From an uncultured Collinsella sp. (lineage in GTDB: Bacteria; Actinomycetota; Coriobacteriia; Coriobacteriales; Coriobacteriaceae), in NCBI GenBank assembly GCA_900542905.1, contig UQPF01000014.1, forward strand, positions 1 through 62,422: DNA of 62,422 bases, given 5' to 3'. Below, piece by piece: positions 22,883-31,896 of the stretch. Position numbers and translations under genes: made by a program. The notes beneath the pieces were generated by a model. That model did not search any database and was not told the origin of the DNA. It saw only the letters and a program-made list of their open reading frames with translations. How positions within the stretch are numbered: the first letter of the stretch is position 1; each line of letters opens with the position of its first letter.

Positions 22883-24181
22883 ATGGCATCAGCTCTGTCC
22901 GATTTTCAACCGCAACCAGCGCCTCAGGCTACCACAGCGGCGCAGACCGCTATCGGTGACGGTCTTGTCGCAGAAGCTCAGGCTTTTGCAGACGAGCTCG
23001 CTGCGTGGCGACACGATCTACACCAGATGCCTGAGCTCGGTAACAATCTTCCGCAGACGTCTGCCTATATCCAGGCACGTCTGGACGAGATGGACATCCC
23101 CCATACCACGCTCGTCGACGGTTCCTGCGTCGTTGGCCTGATCGGTTCCGGTGCGGCCGCGGCCGCTCAGGGCAATGGCACGTGCAAGGACGAGCAGGCC
23201 GGAACGGTCGTCATGCTTCGTGGCGACATGGATGCCCTGCCCGTTGCCGAAGAGTCGGGCGAGCCTTTCGCCTCTACCAACGGCTGCATGCACGCTTGTG
23301 GCCACGATATGCATGCGACGGCCCTGCTTGGTGCGGCGCGCCTGCTCAAGGCCCGCGAGGCCGAGCTCATCGACGCCAATGCCACCGTCAAACTGCTGTT
23401 CCAGCCGGGCGAGGAGACCTTCGAGGGCGCCCGCGCTGCCATCGCCGACGGCTTGCTCGAGAACCCGCGCCCTCAGGCGGCCTTTGCCATGCATGTCAAC
23501 AGCCAGTCGCCGCTTGGCCTGGTGCTCTACGGCAGCCCGGCGCTCTCGGGCGTGTACGGTTTCCGCATCACGCTCCAGGGCAAGGGCGGCCACGGTTCCA
23601 GCCCCGAGATCTGCATCGACCCCATCACGGCCGGCGTCCACGTGCACCTGGCGCTCCAGGAGCTTATCTCCCGCGAGGTGCCGGCGGCCAAGGAAGTCGC
23701 ACTTACCGTTGGTAAGTTCGCCGGCGGCTTGGCGGCCAACGTCATCCCCGACACCTGCGTGCTCGAGGGAACGCTGCGCGGCTTTGATGTTGAGCTCATG
23801 GCTCACCTCAAGACCCGCATCGCGGAGGTCGTTAACGGCGTTGCCACAACATATCGTACGCCGGCGACCATCGAGACGCTTTCGGATGTTCCGCCGCTTG
23901 TGCTCGACAGCGATATGACTCAGGCGTCGCTTGGCTACGTGGGCGCAGTGCTGCCCAAGGCGGCTTTCTTGCCGCTTTTCCATGCCATGGCGAGTGAGGA
24001 CTTCGCGCTTATCTCGAGCGAGATTCCGAGTGCGTACTTTACCGTGGGCGCGGCCGTAGCCGACACGGACGAACACTTTGCCCAGCACCATCCCAAGGCA
24101 CGTTTTAACGATGCCGAGCTGCCGCTCGGTGCCGCGGCCTATACCGCCGTCGCTTTGGGCTATATCGCCGACCACCGGTAG
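22883..24181 (+). CDS. M20-family amidohydrolase/peptidase
   Basis: 432 aa from ATG 22883 with GGAGGG at 22872-22877; the frame is open to 22805 but without a site. Metal and catalytic motifs of the M20D group are present: GDMDALPVAEESGEPF, ACGHDMHATALLGAARLL, LFQPGEETFEGA, AMHVN and ASEDFAL, with a lid domain at about 225-340. Relatives hydrolyse N-acyl amino acids (hippurate, N-acetyl amino acids, auxin conjugates). In this setting it probably releases an amino acid, but the substrate is not determined. Confidence 0.92.
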   Translation: MASALSDFQPQPAPQATTAAQTAIGDGLVAEAQAFADELAAWRHDLHQMPELGNNLPQTSAYIQARLDEMDIPHTTLVDGSCVVGLIGSGAAAAAQGNGTCKDEQAGTVVMLRGDMDALPVAEESGEPFASTNGCMHACGHDMHATALLGAARLLKAREAELIDANATVKLLFQPGEETFEGARAAIADGLLENPRPQAAFAMHVNSQSPLGLVLYGSPALSGVYGFRITLQGKGGHGSSPEICIDPITAGVHVHLALQELISREVPAAKEVALTVGKFAGGLAANVIPDTCVLEGTLRGFDVELMAHLKTRIAEVVNGVATTYRTPATIETLSDVPPLVLDSDMTQASLGYVGAVLPKAAFLPLFHAMASEDFALISSEIPSAYFTVGAAVADTDEHFAQHHPKARFNDAELPLGAAAYTAVALGYIADHR

Positions 24182-24190
24182 CACCCAACC

Positions 24191-24248
24191 TTGCCTTTCA
24201 AGCCTGCGGGCATGGCCGTAAGGCCTATGCCCTTGTCTTTCAAGGCAA
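24191..24248 (+). terminator. hairpin after the amidohydrolase gene
   Basis: GGGCATGGCC (24208-24217), GTAA loop and GGCCTATGCCC (24222-24232) nest inside TTGCCTT/AAGGCAA (24191-24197 and 24242-24248). The U-run is poor. Confidence 0.5.
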
Positions 24249-24304
24249 TCTTGGGCACTACCGGCGCCCGGCGCCGGCTATTCGTTTGTTAAATAAGGAG
24301 CAGT

Positions 24305-24754
24305 ATGCCCCAGCAGCGTAAGTTCTTCCCCGGCTGGCTCGTGGTGGCCTCCGGCTTCGTGATCATGGCCACGTGCTACACGATTTTCGTCAACTGCATG
24401 AGCATGTTCCAGCTGCTGATCGTCAGCAACCTCGGGATTACGCTTGCCCAGTACAACGTCTCCAATGCGATCTCTACCGTGGTGAGCGTTATCGGATCGC
24501 TTGTCATTGGCCATGTTGCCGATAAAGTAAGCGGTCGCGTTTTGGGCTCCCTAACCGTTATCGCCACCTCGGCGGTGCTCGCGGGCATGAGCTTTGTGGG
24601 TGAGCTTTGGCAGGTCTATGTGCTCTTTGCCGTCTCGGGCTCCTTTGCGAGCGCCTGGATCGTGTGCCTGGTGTGTTCTGTTGTCATGCTCGTATTCCTG
24701 CTGGCCTCGGAGCCCATCGCCGCCAAGCTGCGCGCGAGCGTGGCGGGGGAGTAG
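24305..24754 (+). pseudogene. MFS transporter with internal deletion
   Basis: The 149-aa frame starts like a full major facilitator protein (FFPGWLVVASGFVIMATCYTIF, then GHVADKVSGRVLGSL, the loop 2-3 signature). After about residue 118 it jumps to the last membrane span and a basic tail (VCSVVMLVFLLASEPIAAKLRAS). A working MFS protein needs about 400 residues and twelve spans; only four or five remain. The frame was kept across the join, so the deletion was in frame. It could be a recent loss or, less likely, a small membrane protein in its own right. Confidence 0.7.
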
Positions 24755-24790
24755 GCGTCCGTCGCTCTTTTCTGTTCGTCCCGTTCTGTC

Positions 24791-24852
24791 CGTGGCCACC
24801 TTGGAAGCCGAATGGATGCTCGTACCATCATTCGGTTTCCAAGGCGGCCACG
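24791..24852. repeat. long inverted repeat 1 upstream of hisS
   Basis: Arms 24791-24814 and 24829-24852 pair over 24 bp with one mismatch and one G-U; each arm contains CCTTGGAA and CCGAATG. First of three stacked hairpins filling the gap to hisS. Confidence 0.8.
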
Positions 24853-24863
24853 GGTCTACGAAA

Positions 24864-24927
24864 TGATCCCTATTCCTCCGTCCCCAAGGGATCGCGCGAT
24901 CCGAAGGGGACGGAGGAATAGGGATCA
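24864..24927. repeat. long inverted repeat 2 upstream of hisS
   Basis: A perfect 22-bp inverted repeat (24864-24885 and 24906-24927, core TCCTCCGTCCCC) encloses a second palindrome, GGATCGCGCGATCC (24889-24902). Relatives of this arm occur at 50548-50580 and 56482-56514. Confidence 0.85.
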
Positions 24928-24938
24928 CAAACAGCGGC

Positions 24939-24988
24939 GGCGCGTCTGGCCGAACGAGCCCCCATACCCTCGTTCGGTCAGACGCGCC
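24939..24988. repeat. long inverted repeat 3 upstream of hisS
   Basis: Arms 24939-24958 and 24969-24988 pair over 20 bp with one G-U (GGCGCGTCTGGCC / GGTCAGACGCGCC). It ends 22 nt before the hisS -10 element. Confidence 0.8.
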
Positions 24989-25010
24989 ACCGCGTTGCTG
25001 CTTTGTGCCG

Positions 25011-25016
25011 TATAAT
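25011..25016 (+). promoter_or_regulatory. -10 element of hisS
   Basis: Consensus TATAAT, about 43 nt before ATG 25059. No recognisable -35 at 16-18 bp. Confidence 0.6.
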
Positions 25017-25058
25017 GTCCACTACCTATGACGCGATACAAAAGAAAGGTGTTTGCCC

Positions 25059-26372
25059 ATGCAGGCACAGAAGGCGGAGGGAACCCGCGACCTTATCGGC
25101 GCCGAGATGCGCGCTTGGCAAAAGATGCAGCAGATTGCGGCCGGCGTGTTCGAGCCGTTTGGTTTTAAACCCATCGAGACGCCCGCGATCGAGCAGGTTG
25201 ACGTGTTTGTCCACGGTATCGGCCAGTCGACCGACGTCGTGCGCAAGGAAATGTTCCGCGTGTTCAGCGGTGCCAACCTGGAGCGCGTCTTTACCGAGGG
25301 CACCGACACCAAACTCAAGCCCAAGCAGCGCCTGGCACTTCGCCCCGAGGGCACGGCCGGCGTGGTGCGCGCCGTCGTCGAGAACAATCTGGTGCCCCAG
25401 GGCTCCACGCCGTTTAAGGCTTACTACGCTGAGGCCATGTTCCGCGGCGAGCGTCCCCAGAAGGGCCGCTTGCGTCAGTTCCATCAGGTGGGCATCGAGT
25501 GGCTCGGCGCTCCCGATCCGGCGGCAGACGCCGAGTGCATCATCATGCTCATGGAGTTCTACAAGCGCCTGGGCTTCGACCTTTCCAAGCTTCGCCTGCT
25601 CATCAACTCGATGGGTGACGCCCAGTGCCGTCCGGCCTATCGCGAGCAGGTCAAGCAGTTCATCCTCGATCACGCCGACGAGATGTGCGACGAGTGCCGC
25701 GAGCGCGCCGAGCTCAACCCGCTGCGTGCCTTCGACTGCAAGAACGACCACTGCCGCGAGATCATGGCCGACGCACCGCTGATGGGCGACAACCTGTGCG
25801 ATGAGTGCCGAGAGCACTACGAGCAGGTCAAGCGCTATCTGGATGCCGCCGGTATCGAGTATGTCGAGGATCCCACCTTGGTGCGCGGCCTGGACTACTA
25901 TACCCGTACTGTCTTTGAGGTCGAGGCCCCTGGCGCCGGCGTCGGCTCCATCGGCGGCGGCGGCCGCTACGATGGCCTGGTCGAGCTCGAGGGTGGCAAG
26001 CCCACGGCGGGCGTCGGCTTTGCCGTCGGTTTTGAGCGCGCCCTGCTGGCCCTGCAGGCCTTTGGCAGCGATCTGGGTGCCGAGGAGGCCCCGTGCGTCT
26101 ATGTCGCCAACGCAGGCAAGGAGCTGCGCCAGAACGTCTTTGCCATTACGCAGGAGCTTCGCGCCGCAGGTATCGTGACCGAGGCCGACTATCAGGGTCG
26201 TTCGCTCAAGGCCCAGTTTAAGCAAGCCGATAAGGTAGGCGCCAAGCTCATCTTGGTCCTGGGTGGCGACGAGCTTGCCGCCGGCAAGGTCAAAGTGCGC
26301 GACATGCAGAGCCATGACGAGGTGCTCGCCGATCTGGACAACGTCGTCGAGGCGGTTCGCGAGCGCCTGTAG
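25059..26372 (+). CDS. hisS: histidyl-tRNA synthetase
   Basis: 437 aa class II synthetase that charges tRNA-His. Motif 2 region FRGERPQKGRLRQFHQVGIEWLG, histidine-specific LVRGLDYYTRTVFEV and GGGGRYDGLVE are present, followed by the anticodon-binding domain (about 340-437). A Cys-rich insertion (CDECRERAELNPLRAFDCK to CDECREHYEQ, about 210-255) may bind zinc, as in several actinobacterial enzymes. ATG 25059 follows AAAGGTG; a TTG two codons upstream is also in frame but less likely. Confidence 0.97.
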   Translation: MQAQKAEGTRDLIGAEMRAWQKMQQIAAGVFEPFGFKPIETPAIEQVDVFVHGIGQSTDVVRKEMFRVFSGANLERVFTEGTDTKLKPKQRLALRPEGTAGVVRAVVENNLVPQGSTPFKAYYAEAMFRGERPQKGRLRQFHQVGIEWLGAPDPAADAECIIMLMEFYKRLGFDLSKLRLLINSMGDAQCRPAYREQVKQFILDHADEMCDECRERAELNPLRAFDCKNDHCREIMADAPLMGDNLCDECREHYEQVKRYLDAAGIEYVEDPTLVRGLDYYTRTVFEVEAPGAGVGSIGGGGRYDGLVELEGGKPTAGVGFAVGFERALLALQAFGSDLGAEEAPCVYVANAGKELRQNVFAITQELRAAGIVTEADYQGRSLKAQFKQADKVGAKLILVLGGDELAAGKVKVRDMQSHDEVLADLDNVVEAVRERL

Positions 26373-26579
26373 CGCATCTTTTTGAGCTTCGGGCCTGCTA
26401 ACGTGCCCTGCTCATGGAGAGCGATTGTTACGGGGGTGTTTCGCTTTTATGCGGAATGCCCCCGTTTACGTATGCCGCCCACCGAGAAATACGACCATTT
26501 AGGGCAAAAACCTTTGCAATACAGAAAATACTTTTGTGTGGTAAAGCGCAATCAGTGTCGAAAGTATTTCTCAAGCGCC

Positions 26580-26585
26580 TATAAT
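26580..26585 (+). promoter_or_regulatory. -10 element of ppc
   Basis: Consensus TATAAT about 45 nt before the start. An AAATACTTT/AAAGTATTT inverted repeat (26526-26534 and 26561-26569) sits around the -35 region and could be an operator. Otherwise the gap 26373-26629 shows nothing. Confidence 0.5.
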
Positions 26586-26629
26586 GAATACCGCATGTTA
26601 CGTGCATAGAAGGAGGAATGGGAGGAAAC

Positions 26630-29443
26630 GTGGCTGAGAACCTAAGCAACCAGTCTGTACCCGAAGCCGCGGCGCGCGTCGCTGCCGTGGTCAACCGCCT
26701 CGTTAACCGAATCGGCTCGAATGCCGAGTCCAGGGAGCGTCTCGCCGAGATCGAGATCCCCGAGGAGCTGCGCGACAATCTGGCGCTGTTCCTGCGCCTG
26801 GAGCGCCGTGTGCTTAGCGAGTATGATCCCGAGATCGCGGACCTGTTCGACAAGATTTTGACAGCCGAGATTGTGGTCAATGCCGGCAACCCCGGTACCT
26901 GCGCTGCCGACGAAGCCGTCGACGAGCAGGGCGTGCCCACCGCCGACGAGCCCACTGCCGTGGCATTTCGTGAGGTCGTCGATTTGATCGACAGCCTGCC
27001 GCTCGATAAGCAGCAGGTCATCGTTCGCGCCTTTACGAGCTTTTTCCATCTGGCAAACCTGTCGGAGGAGAACTACCGTGTGGCGCAGCTGCGCGAGCGC
27101 GAGGCCGGTGCGTCGACCGATACCGAGGTCGATCCTGCCAACGAGCTTACCGTTGCCTATCACCAGCTGGTGAATGAGCTGGGTGTCGAGGGTGCCAACG
27201 AGCTGCTCGACAAGCTCGAGTTCCACCCTGTCTTTACCGCACATCCCACCGAGGCCCGTCGTAAGGCCGTCGAGGGCAAGATCCGCCGTATCTCCAACCT
27301 GCTGGAGGAGCGTCCGCGTCTGGGCGGCTCCGACCTGGTGGAGAACGAGCGCCATATGCTGCAGGAGATCGACGCCCTGGTGCGTACGAGTCCCATCGCG
27401 CTCAAGAAGCCCACGCCGGTCGAGGAAGCCGATACCATCATCGACATCTTCGATAACACGCTGTTCGACGTTATCCCCGTTATCTATCGTCGTTTTGACG
27501 ATTGGGTGCTGGGCGACAAGGCCGGTACCGTGCCGCCGCTGTGCCCGGCGTTCTTCCATCCCGGCAGCTGGATCGGTTCCGACCGCGACGGTAACCCCAA
27601 CGTCACCGCCAAGGTGAGCCGTGAGGTCGCCGCCAAGTACTTTACGCACATGGTGCTCAAGCTCGAGGACAAGTGCCGCCACATCGGCCGCAACCTCACG
27701 CTCGAGGCCACCTACAGCAAGCCTTCTGCCGAGCTCATTAACCTGTGGAACCATCAGGTCGAGATGAGCCCTCGTTACACGGCCCGCGCCGAGCTGATCT
27801 CCGAGCACGAGCCGCATCGCGCCGTCATGCTCGTCATGGCCGACCGCCTGAACGCCACCGTCCGTCGTATCACCGACACCATGTACCACAGCGCCGACGA
27901 GTTCCTGGATGACCTGCGCGTCGTCCAGCGTTCGCTGGCCGCCTGCGGTGCCGTCCGTGCTGCCTACGGCCCGGTCCAAACCATCATCTGGCAGGTCGAG
28001 TCCTTCGGCTTCCATATGGTCGAGATGGAGTTCCGTCAGCACTCCGTGGTGCATGCCCGCGCCCTTAAGGATATCCACGAGAACGGTATCCATGGCGACC
28101 TGCAGCCCATGACGCGCGAGGTCATCGATACCTTCCGCGCTATCGGCTCCATCCAAAAGCGCTACGGCAAGAAGATGGCGCACCGCTACATCATCTCGTT
28201 TACCAAGAGCGCTCAGCATGTGGCCGACGTCTTTGAGCTGGCGCACCTGTCCTTTGCACACGAGGAGGATGTCCCCGAGCTCGACGTGATCCCGTTGTTC
28301 GAGCAGCTCGAGGACCTCGAGGGCTGCGTCGACGTGCTCGATCAGATGCTTACGCTGCCCGTGGTGCAAAAGCGCCTTGCCCAGACCAACCGCCGCATGG
28401 AGGTCATGCTGGGCTATTCCGACTCTTCCAAGGATGCCGGTCCTACCACGGCCATGCTCGCGCTGCACTCCGCGCAGGAGCGCATCGCCAAGTGGGCAGA
28501 GAAGAACGATATCGACCTGGTGCTCATGCACGGTCGCGGCGGTGCCGTGGGCCGTGGCGGCGGCCCGGCCAACAAGGCCGTGCTGGCGCAGCCCAAGGGT
28601 TCGGTCAACTGCTTCTTTAAGCTCACCGAGCAGGGCGAAGTCATCTTTGCCCGTTACGGCAACCGCACGCTGGCTCAGCGCCATGTTGAGTCCGTTGCCG
28701 CCGCAACGCTTTTGCAGTCGGCCCCGAGTGTCGAGAAGACCAACACCGAGACCACGCAGAAGTTCTGGGATATGGCCGAGAAGCTCAACACCGCAAGCCA
28801 CGAACGCTATCTGGACCTGCTGAACACCGAGGACTTTACACCGTGGTTCTCGACCGTGACGCCGCTGACCGAGGTCGGTCTGCTGCCGATCGGCTCGCGT
28901 CCCGCCAAGCGCGGTCTGGGCGCCAAGTCGCTCGATGACCTGCGTACCATCCCGTGGATCTTCAGCTGGAGCCAGGCGCGCATTAACCTGGCCGCTTGGT
29001 ACGGTCTGGGCACCGCCTGCGAGCAGCTTGGCGATCTTGACCAGCTCAAGGCTGCCTACCAGGAGTGGCCGTTCTTCCGCACCTTTATCGACAACATCGA
29101 GATGTCGATCGCCAAGACCGACCAGCGCATCGCCAAGATGTATCTGCACCTGGGCGACCGCGAGGATTTGTCCGAGAAGGTCTTTACCGAGATGCAGCTC
29201 ACCCGTAAGTGGGTCCTTGCCATCGTCGGTGACGAATGGCCGCTGCAGCGTCGTCGCGTGCTCGGCTGCGCCGTTCGCGTGCGTAACCCCTATGTCGACG
29301 CCCTGTCCATCGCCCAGGTCCGCGCCCTTCGCGAGGTGCGTATGAACCAGGACGAGATGGCCGAGGAGAAGAAGGCCGAGTACATGAGCCTGATTCTTTC
29401 GACTGTGACCGGCGTCTCGGCAGGATTGCAGAACACGGGGTAA
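26630..29443 (+). CDS. ppc: phosphoenolpyruvate carboxylase
   Basis: About 937 aa. It carboxylates PEP to oxaloacetate with bicarbonate, the anaplerotic entry for succinate and aspartate formation in a fermenting anaerobe. Active-site segments are present: FTAHPTEARRK, GSDRDGNPNVT, LGYSDSSKDAG and the Gly-rich HGRGGAVGRGGGP. The C terminus ends SAGLQNTG, as in other family members. The start is uncertain between GTG 26630 (GGAGG 4 nt upstream) and ATG 26618 (AAGGAGGA almost touching); GTG is used here. Confidence 0.96.
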   Translation: MAENLSNQSVPEAAARVAAVVNRLVNRIGSNAESRERLAEIEIPEELRDNLALFLRLERRVLSEYDPEIADLFDKILTAEIVVNAGNPGTCAADEAVDEQGVPTADEPTAVAFREVVDLIDSLPLDKQQVIVRAFTSFFHLANLSEENYRVAQLREREAGASTDTEVDPANELTVAYHQLVNELGVEGANELLDKLEFHPVFTAHPTEARRKAVEGKIRRISNLLEERPRLGGSDLVENERHMLQEIDALVRTSPIALKKPTPVEEADTIIDIFDNTLFDVIPVIYRRFDDWVLGDKAGTVPPLCPAFFHPGSWIGSDRDGNPNVTAKVSREVAAKYFTHMVLKLEDKCRHIGRNLTLEATYSKPSAELINLWNHQVEMSPRYTARAELISEHEPHRAVMLVMADRLNATVRRITDTMYHSADEFLDDLRVVQRSLAACGAVRAAYGPVQTIIWQVESFGFHMVEMEFRQHSVVHARALKDIHENGIHGDLQPMTREVIDTFRAIGSIQKRYGKKMAHRYIISFTKSAQHVADVFELAHLSFAHEEDVPELDVIPLFEQLEDLEGCVDVLDQMLTLPVVQKRLAQTNRRMEVMLGYSDSSKDAGPTTAMLALHSAQERIAKWAEKNDIDLVLMHGRGGAVGRGGGPANKAVLAQPKGSVNCFFKLTEQGEVIFARYGNRTLAQRHVESVAAATLLQSAPSVEKTNTETTQKFWDMAEKLNTASHERYLDLLNTEDFTPWFSTVTPLTEVGLLPIGSRPAKRGLGAKSLDDLRTIPWIFSWSQARINLAAWYGLGTACEQLGDLDQLKAAYQEWPFFRTFIDNIEMSIAKTDQRIAKMYLHLGDREDLSEKVFTEMQLTRKWVLAIVGDEWPLQRRRVLGCAVRVRNPYVDALSIAQVRALREVRMNQDEMAEEKKAEYMSLILSTVTGVSAGLQNTG

Positions 29444-29466
29444 TCGATAGCCCTGTGGCTCTCACC

Positions 29467-29593
29467 GGGACCCGACGGGTTTCCCTCTGAATGCGTCCTC
29501 GCACTTGAAGCCCCCTTATCCTGCTCCTTCGGAGCTGCGGATAAGGGGGCTTCGTGCTGCGGAATGCATTCAGAGGGAAACCCGTCGGGTCCC
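29467..29593. repeat. three-tier hairpin A, after ppc
   Basis: A 28-bp perfect outer helix (29467-29494 and 29566-29593) leads to an internal loop (left GTCCTC, right TGCGGAAT) and a 4-bp helix GCAC/GTGC. A 2-nt left bulge follows, then a 15-bp perfect helix (29507-29521 and 29539-29553) and a GCTCC-TTC-GGAGC tip. Hairpin B at 31897-32021 has the same plan. Its position after a stop codon suggests a terminator, but it has no U-run. Confidence 0.85.
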
Positions 29594-29659
29594 TTCGTCC
29601 TCGGTCTTCAGGGATTAAAGCTGAAGGGAATAAGGCGCGCTTTGCGCCTTACAGCTGTG

Positions 29660-29696
29660 ACGGCCGCGGTCCCGTTTGGGGTCGCGGCCGTTTTGT
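29660..29696 (+). terminator. terminator-like hairpin upstream of larA
   Basis: ACGGCCGCG (29660-29668) pairs with CGCGGCCGT (29683-29691), extended by CCC/GGG, then TTTTGTTG. It lies 120 nt before larA, either ending ppc transcription or attenuating larA. Confidence 0.75.
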
Positions 29697-29816
29697 TGTG
29701 GGTCAAATATGAACGTTGTGTTAATGAGTCGGTGGACGGTGGTGTTTTTCGGTGAGCGGCGTATCCTTCCAACGGTTAATCTAGTGTGTCAGTTGAAAGG
29801 AAGAGGGCGCTCGTCA

Positions 29817-31094
29817 TTGTTTGAATGTGAACTACCGTTTGACCACAAGACGTTGCATCTGGAGCTCGAGGATAAGAATTTCGCGGGTGTGATGGAAGGT
29901 CATCAAAACGAGTTTAAGACCACGAAATCGCAGGAAGAGCTGGTAGAGGAGTCACTTGCCAACCCTTATGGCTCGCCTTCGCTCGAGGAGCTTTGTGCTG
30001 GCAAGAAGGATATCGTCATCATTAGCTCCGATCATACGCGTCCCGTTCCCTCGCGTGTGACGATGCCTATTCTGCTGCATCACATCCATTCTGCTGCGCC
30101 CGAGGCTCGCGTGCGTATTCTGGTTGCTACGGGTATGCATCGTCCGTCGACGCACGAGGAGCTCGTCAACAAGTACGGCGAGGAGATCGTTGCCAACGAG
30201 GAAATCGTTATGCACGTCGCGACCGACGACAGCATGATGAAAAAGATCGGCACTCTGCCTTCTGGCGGCGAGTGCATCATCAACAAGATTGCTGCCGATT
30301 GCGATCTGCTGCTTGCCGAGGGCTTTATTGAGCCGCACTTCTTTGCCGGTTTCTCTGGTAGCCGCAAGTCCGTCCTGCCTGGTATCGCCAGCTACAAGAC
30401 CATCATGTACAACCACAACGGTCAGTTTGTGAACGATTCCCATTCGCGTGCCGGCAACCTGTGCCACAACCACGTGAGCGAGGACATGTTTGCCGCTGCC
30501 GAGATGGCTCACCTTGCCTTTGTGCTCAACGTGGTGCTCAACGGCAAGCACGAGGTCATCGGCTCCTTTGCCGGCGACATCCACAAGGCGCACGAGGCTG
30601 GCTGCGAGTTCGTGAAGAGCCTTGCCGGCGTTGAGCCCGTCGAGTGCGAGATTGCCATTACCACCAACGGCGGCTACCCGCTCGACCAGAACATCTATCA
30701 GGCCGTGAAGGGCATGTGCTCTGCAGAGGCCACACTTCCCGAGGGCGGCGTGATCATCGATGTCGCCGGTTGTGCCGACGGTCACGGTGGCGAGGGCTTC
30801 TATCACAACATCGCCGACAATGATCCGGCAGAGTTTGAGCGCGCCTGCATCGACCGTCCTAAGGACGAGACCCTGCCCGACCAGTGGACGAGCCAGATCT
30901 TTGCCCGCATCCTGGCGCATCACCCTGTGATCATGGTTACCGACCTGTGCGATCACCAGATGATCAAGGATATGCACATGACGCCGGTTAACACCCTCGA
31001 TGAGGCGCTCAAGCTCGCCTTTGAGATGAAGGGTGCCGATGCCAAGGTGGCCGTCATTCCCGATGGCCTGGGCGTTGTCGTCGCTCAGCACTAG
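29817..31094 (+). CDS. larA: nickel-pincer lactate racemase LarA
   Basis: 425 aa. It interconverts L- and D-lactate with the nickel-pincer nucleotide cofactor. TTG 29817 is chosen because AGAGGG lies 9 nt upstream and because this start gives Lactobacillus plantarum LarA numbering exactly: D72 and R75 (SSDHTRP), H108 (ATGMHRP), H174 (IEPHFFAGF) and cofactor-linking K184 (SGSRKSVLPG). Some LarA homologues act on other 2-hydroxy acids. The downstream channel gene and the opposed larB and larC argue for lactate racemisation, useful for D-lactate in wall synthesis or lactate use. Confidence 0.94.
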   Translation: MFECELPFDHKTLHLELEDKNFAGVMEGHQNEFKTTKSQEELVEESLANPYGSPSLEELCAGKKDIVIISSDHTRPVPSRVTMPILLHHIHSAAPEARVRILVATGMHRPSTHEELVNKYGEEIVANEEIVMHVATDDSMMKKIGTLPSGGECIINKIAADCDLLLAEGFIEPHFFAGFSGSRKSVLPGIASYKTIMYNHNGQFVNDSHSRAGNLCHNHVSEDMFAAAEMAHLAFVLNVVLNGKHEVIGSFAGDIHKAHEAGCEFVKSLAGVEPVECEIAITTNGGYPLDQNIYQAVKGMCSAEATLPEGGVIIDVAGCADGHGGEGFYHNIADNDPAEFERACIDRPKDETLPDQWTSQIFARILAHHPVIMVTDLCDHQMIKDMHMTPVNTLDEALKLAFEMKGADAKVAVIPDGLGVVVAQH

Positions 31095-31143
31095 TACGCG
31101 GCCTAAACGAATCGTTTATAACCGACAAGAAAGATAAGGTTTT

Positions 31144-31875
31144 ATGCTTACCAAACTCCTCTGCGAATTCGGCGCAACGGCCCTCATGATCATCTTTGGC
31201 GTGGGCGTGCACTGCGATACCGTGCTCAAGGGCACCAAGTATCAGGGCTCTGGTCATATGTTTGCCATCACCACCTGGTCTTTTGGCATCTCGGTCTGCC
31301 TGTTTGTCTTTGGCGGCGCCGTGTGCATGAATCCCGCTATGGTGCTTGCCCAGTGCATCGTCGGCCTGGTGCCGTGGGGCAACTGCATCCCCTTCATGCT
31401 TGCCGATATGCTCGGCGGCTTTGTGGGTGCCGTGATCGCTTGGTTTATGTATGCCGATGAGTTCAAGGCTTCCGAAGGTGTCGTCGATCCCATTGCTCAG
31501 CGCAACATCTTCTCGACCAACCCCACCACCGAGGGCACGAACTATGCCCGCAACTTCTTCTGCGAGGCCATCTGCACCTTTGTGTTCATCAGCGCCATCC
31601 TTGCTGCTGCTAGCCGTGCTGGTGAGAACGTTCTGTTGCTCGCCATCTGCGTCGGCCTGATTGTCTGGGCCGTTGGCATGGGCATGGGCGGCATCACCGG
31701 CTTCGCCATGAACCAGGCTCGTGACCTTGGTCCTCGCATGGCCTATCAGGTGCTGCCGATCAAGAACAAGGCTGACAACAACTGGAAGTATGGCCTGCTT
31801 GTTCCTGGCATCGCGCCGTTTGTCGGTGCCGCTCTGGCCGCGCTGTTTGTGCATGGTTTCTTGGGCATGTTCTAG
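31144..31875 (+). CDS. larD: aquaglyceroporin-type lactic acid channel (LarD-like)
   Basis: 243 aa MIP-family channel with six spans and two half-helix loops. Loop 1 carries the normal NPA (CMNPAMV, 63-65). Loop 2 reads MNQARDLGPR, so NPA has become NQA (190-192), while the selectivity-filter arginine R193 is kept. It lies 49 nt after larA in the same direction, matching larD of the L. plantarum lar operon, where it passes lactic acid. A general glycerol or water channel cannot be excluded. Confidence 0.85.
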   Translation: MLTKLLCEFGATALMIIFGVGVHCDTVLKGTKYQGSGHMFAITTWSFGISVCLFVFGGAVCMNPAMVLAQCIVGLVPWGNCIPFMLADMLGGFVGAVIAWFMYADEFKASEGVVDPIAQRNIFSTNPTTEGTNYARNFFCEAICTFVFISAILAAASRAGENVLLLAICVGLIVWAVGMGMGGITGFAMNQARDLGPRMAYQVLPIKNKADNNWKYGLLVPGIAPFVGAALAALFVHGFLGMF

Positions 31876-31896
31876 TCTGAGGCTACATAGTTGTCC

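Noticed and set aside
24791..24988. CRISPR array
   Set aside because: The three hairpins differ in sequence, are not direct repeats with spacers, and no cas genes are present.
26642..29149. 835-residue open frame on the minus strand
   Set aside because: It is the exact antisense of ppc, whose product has all family motifs; long antisense frames are expected at this GC content and codon bias.
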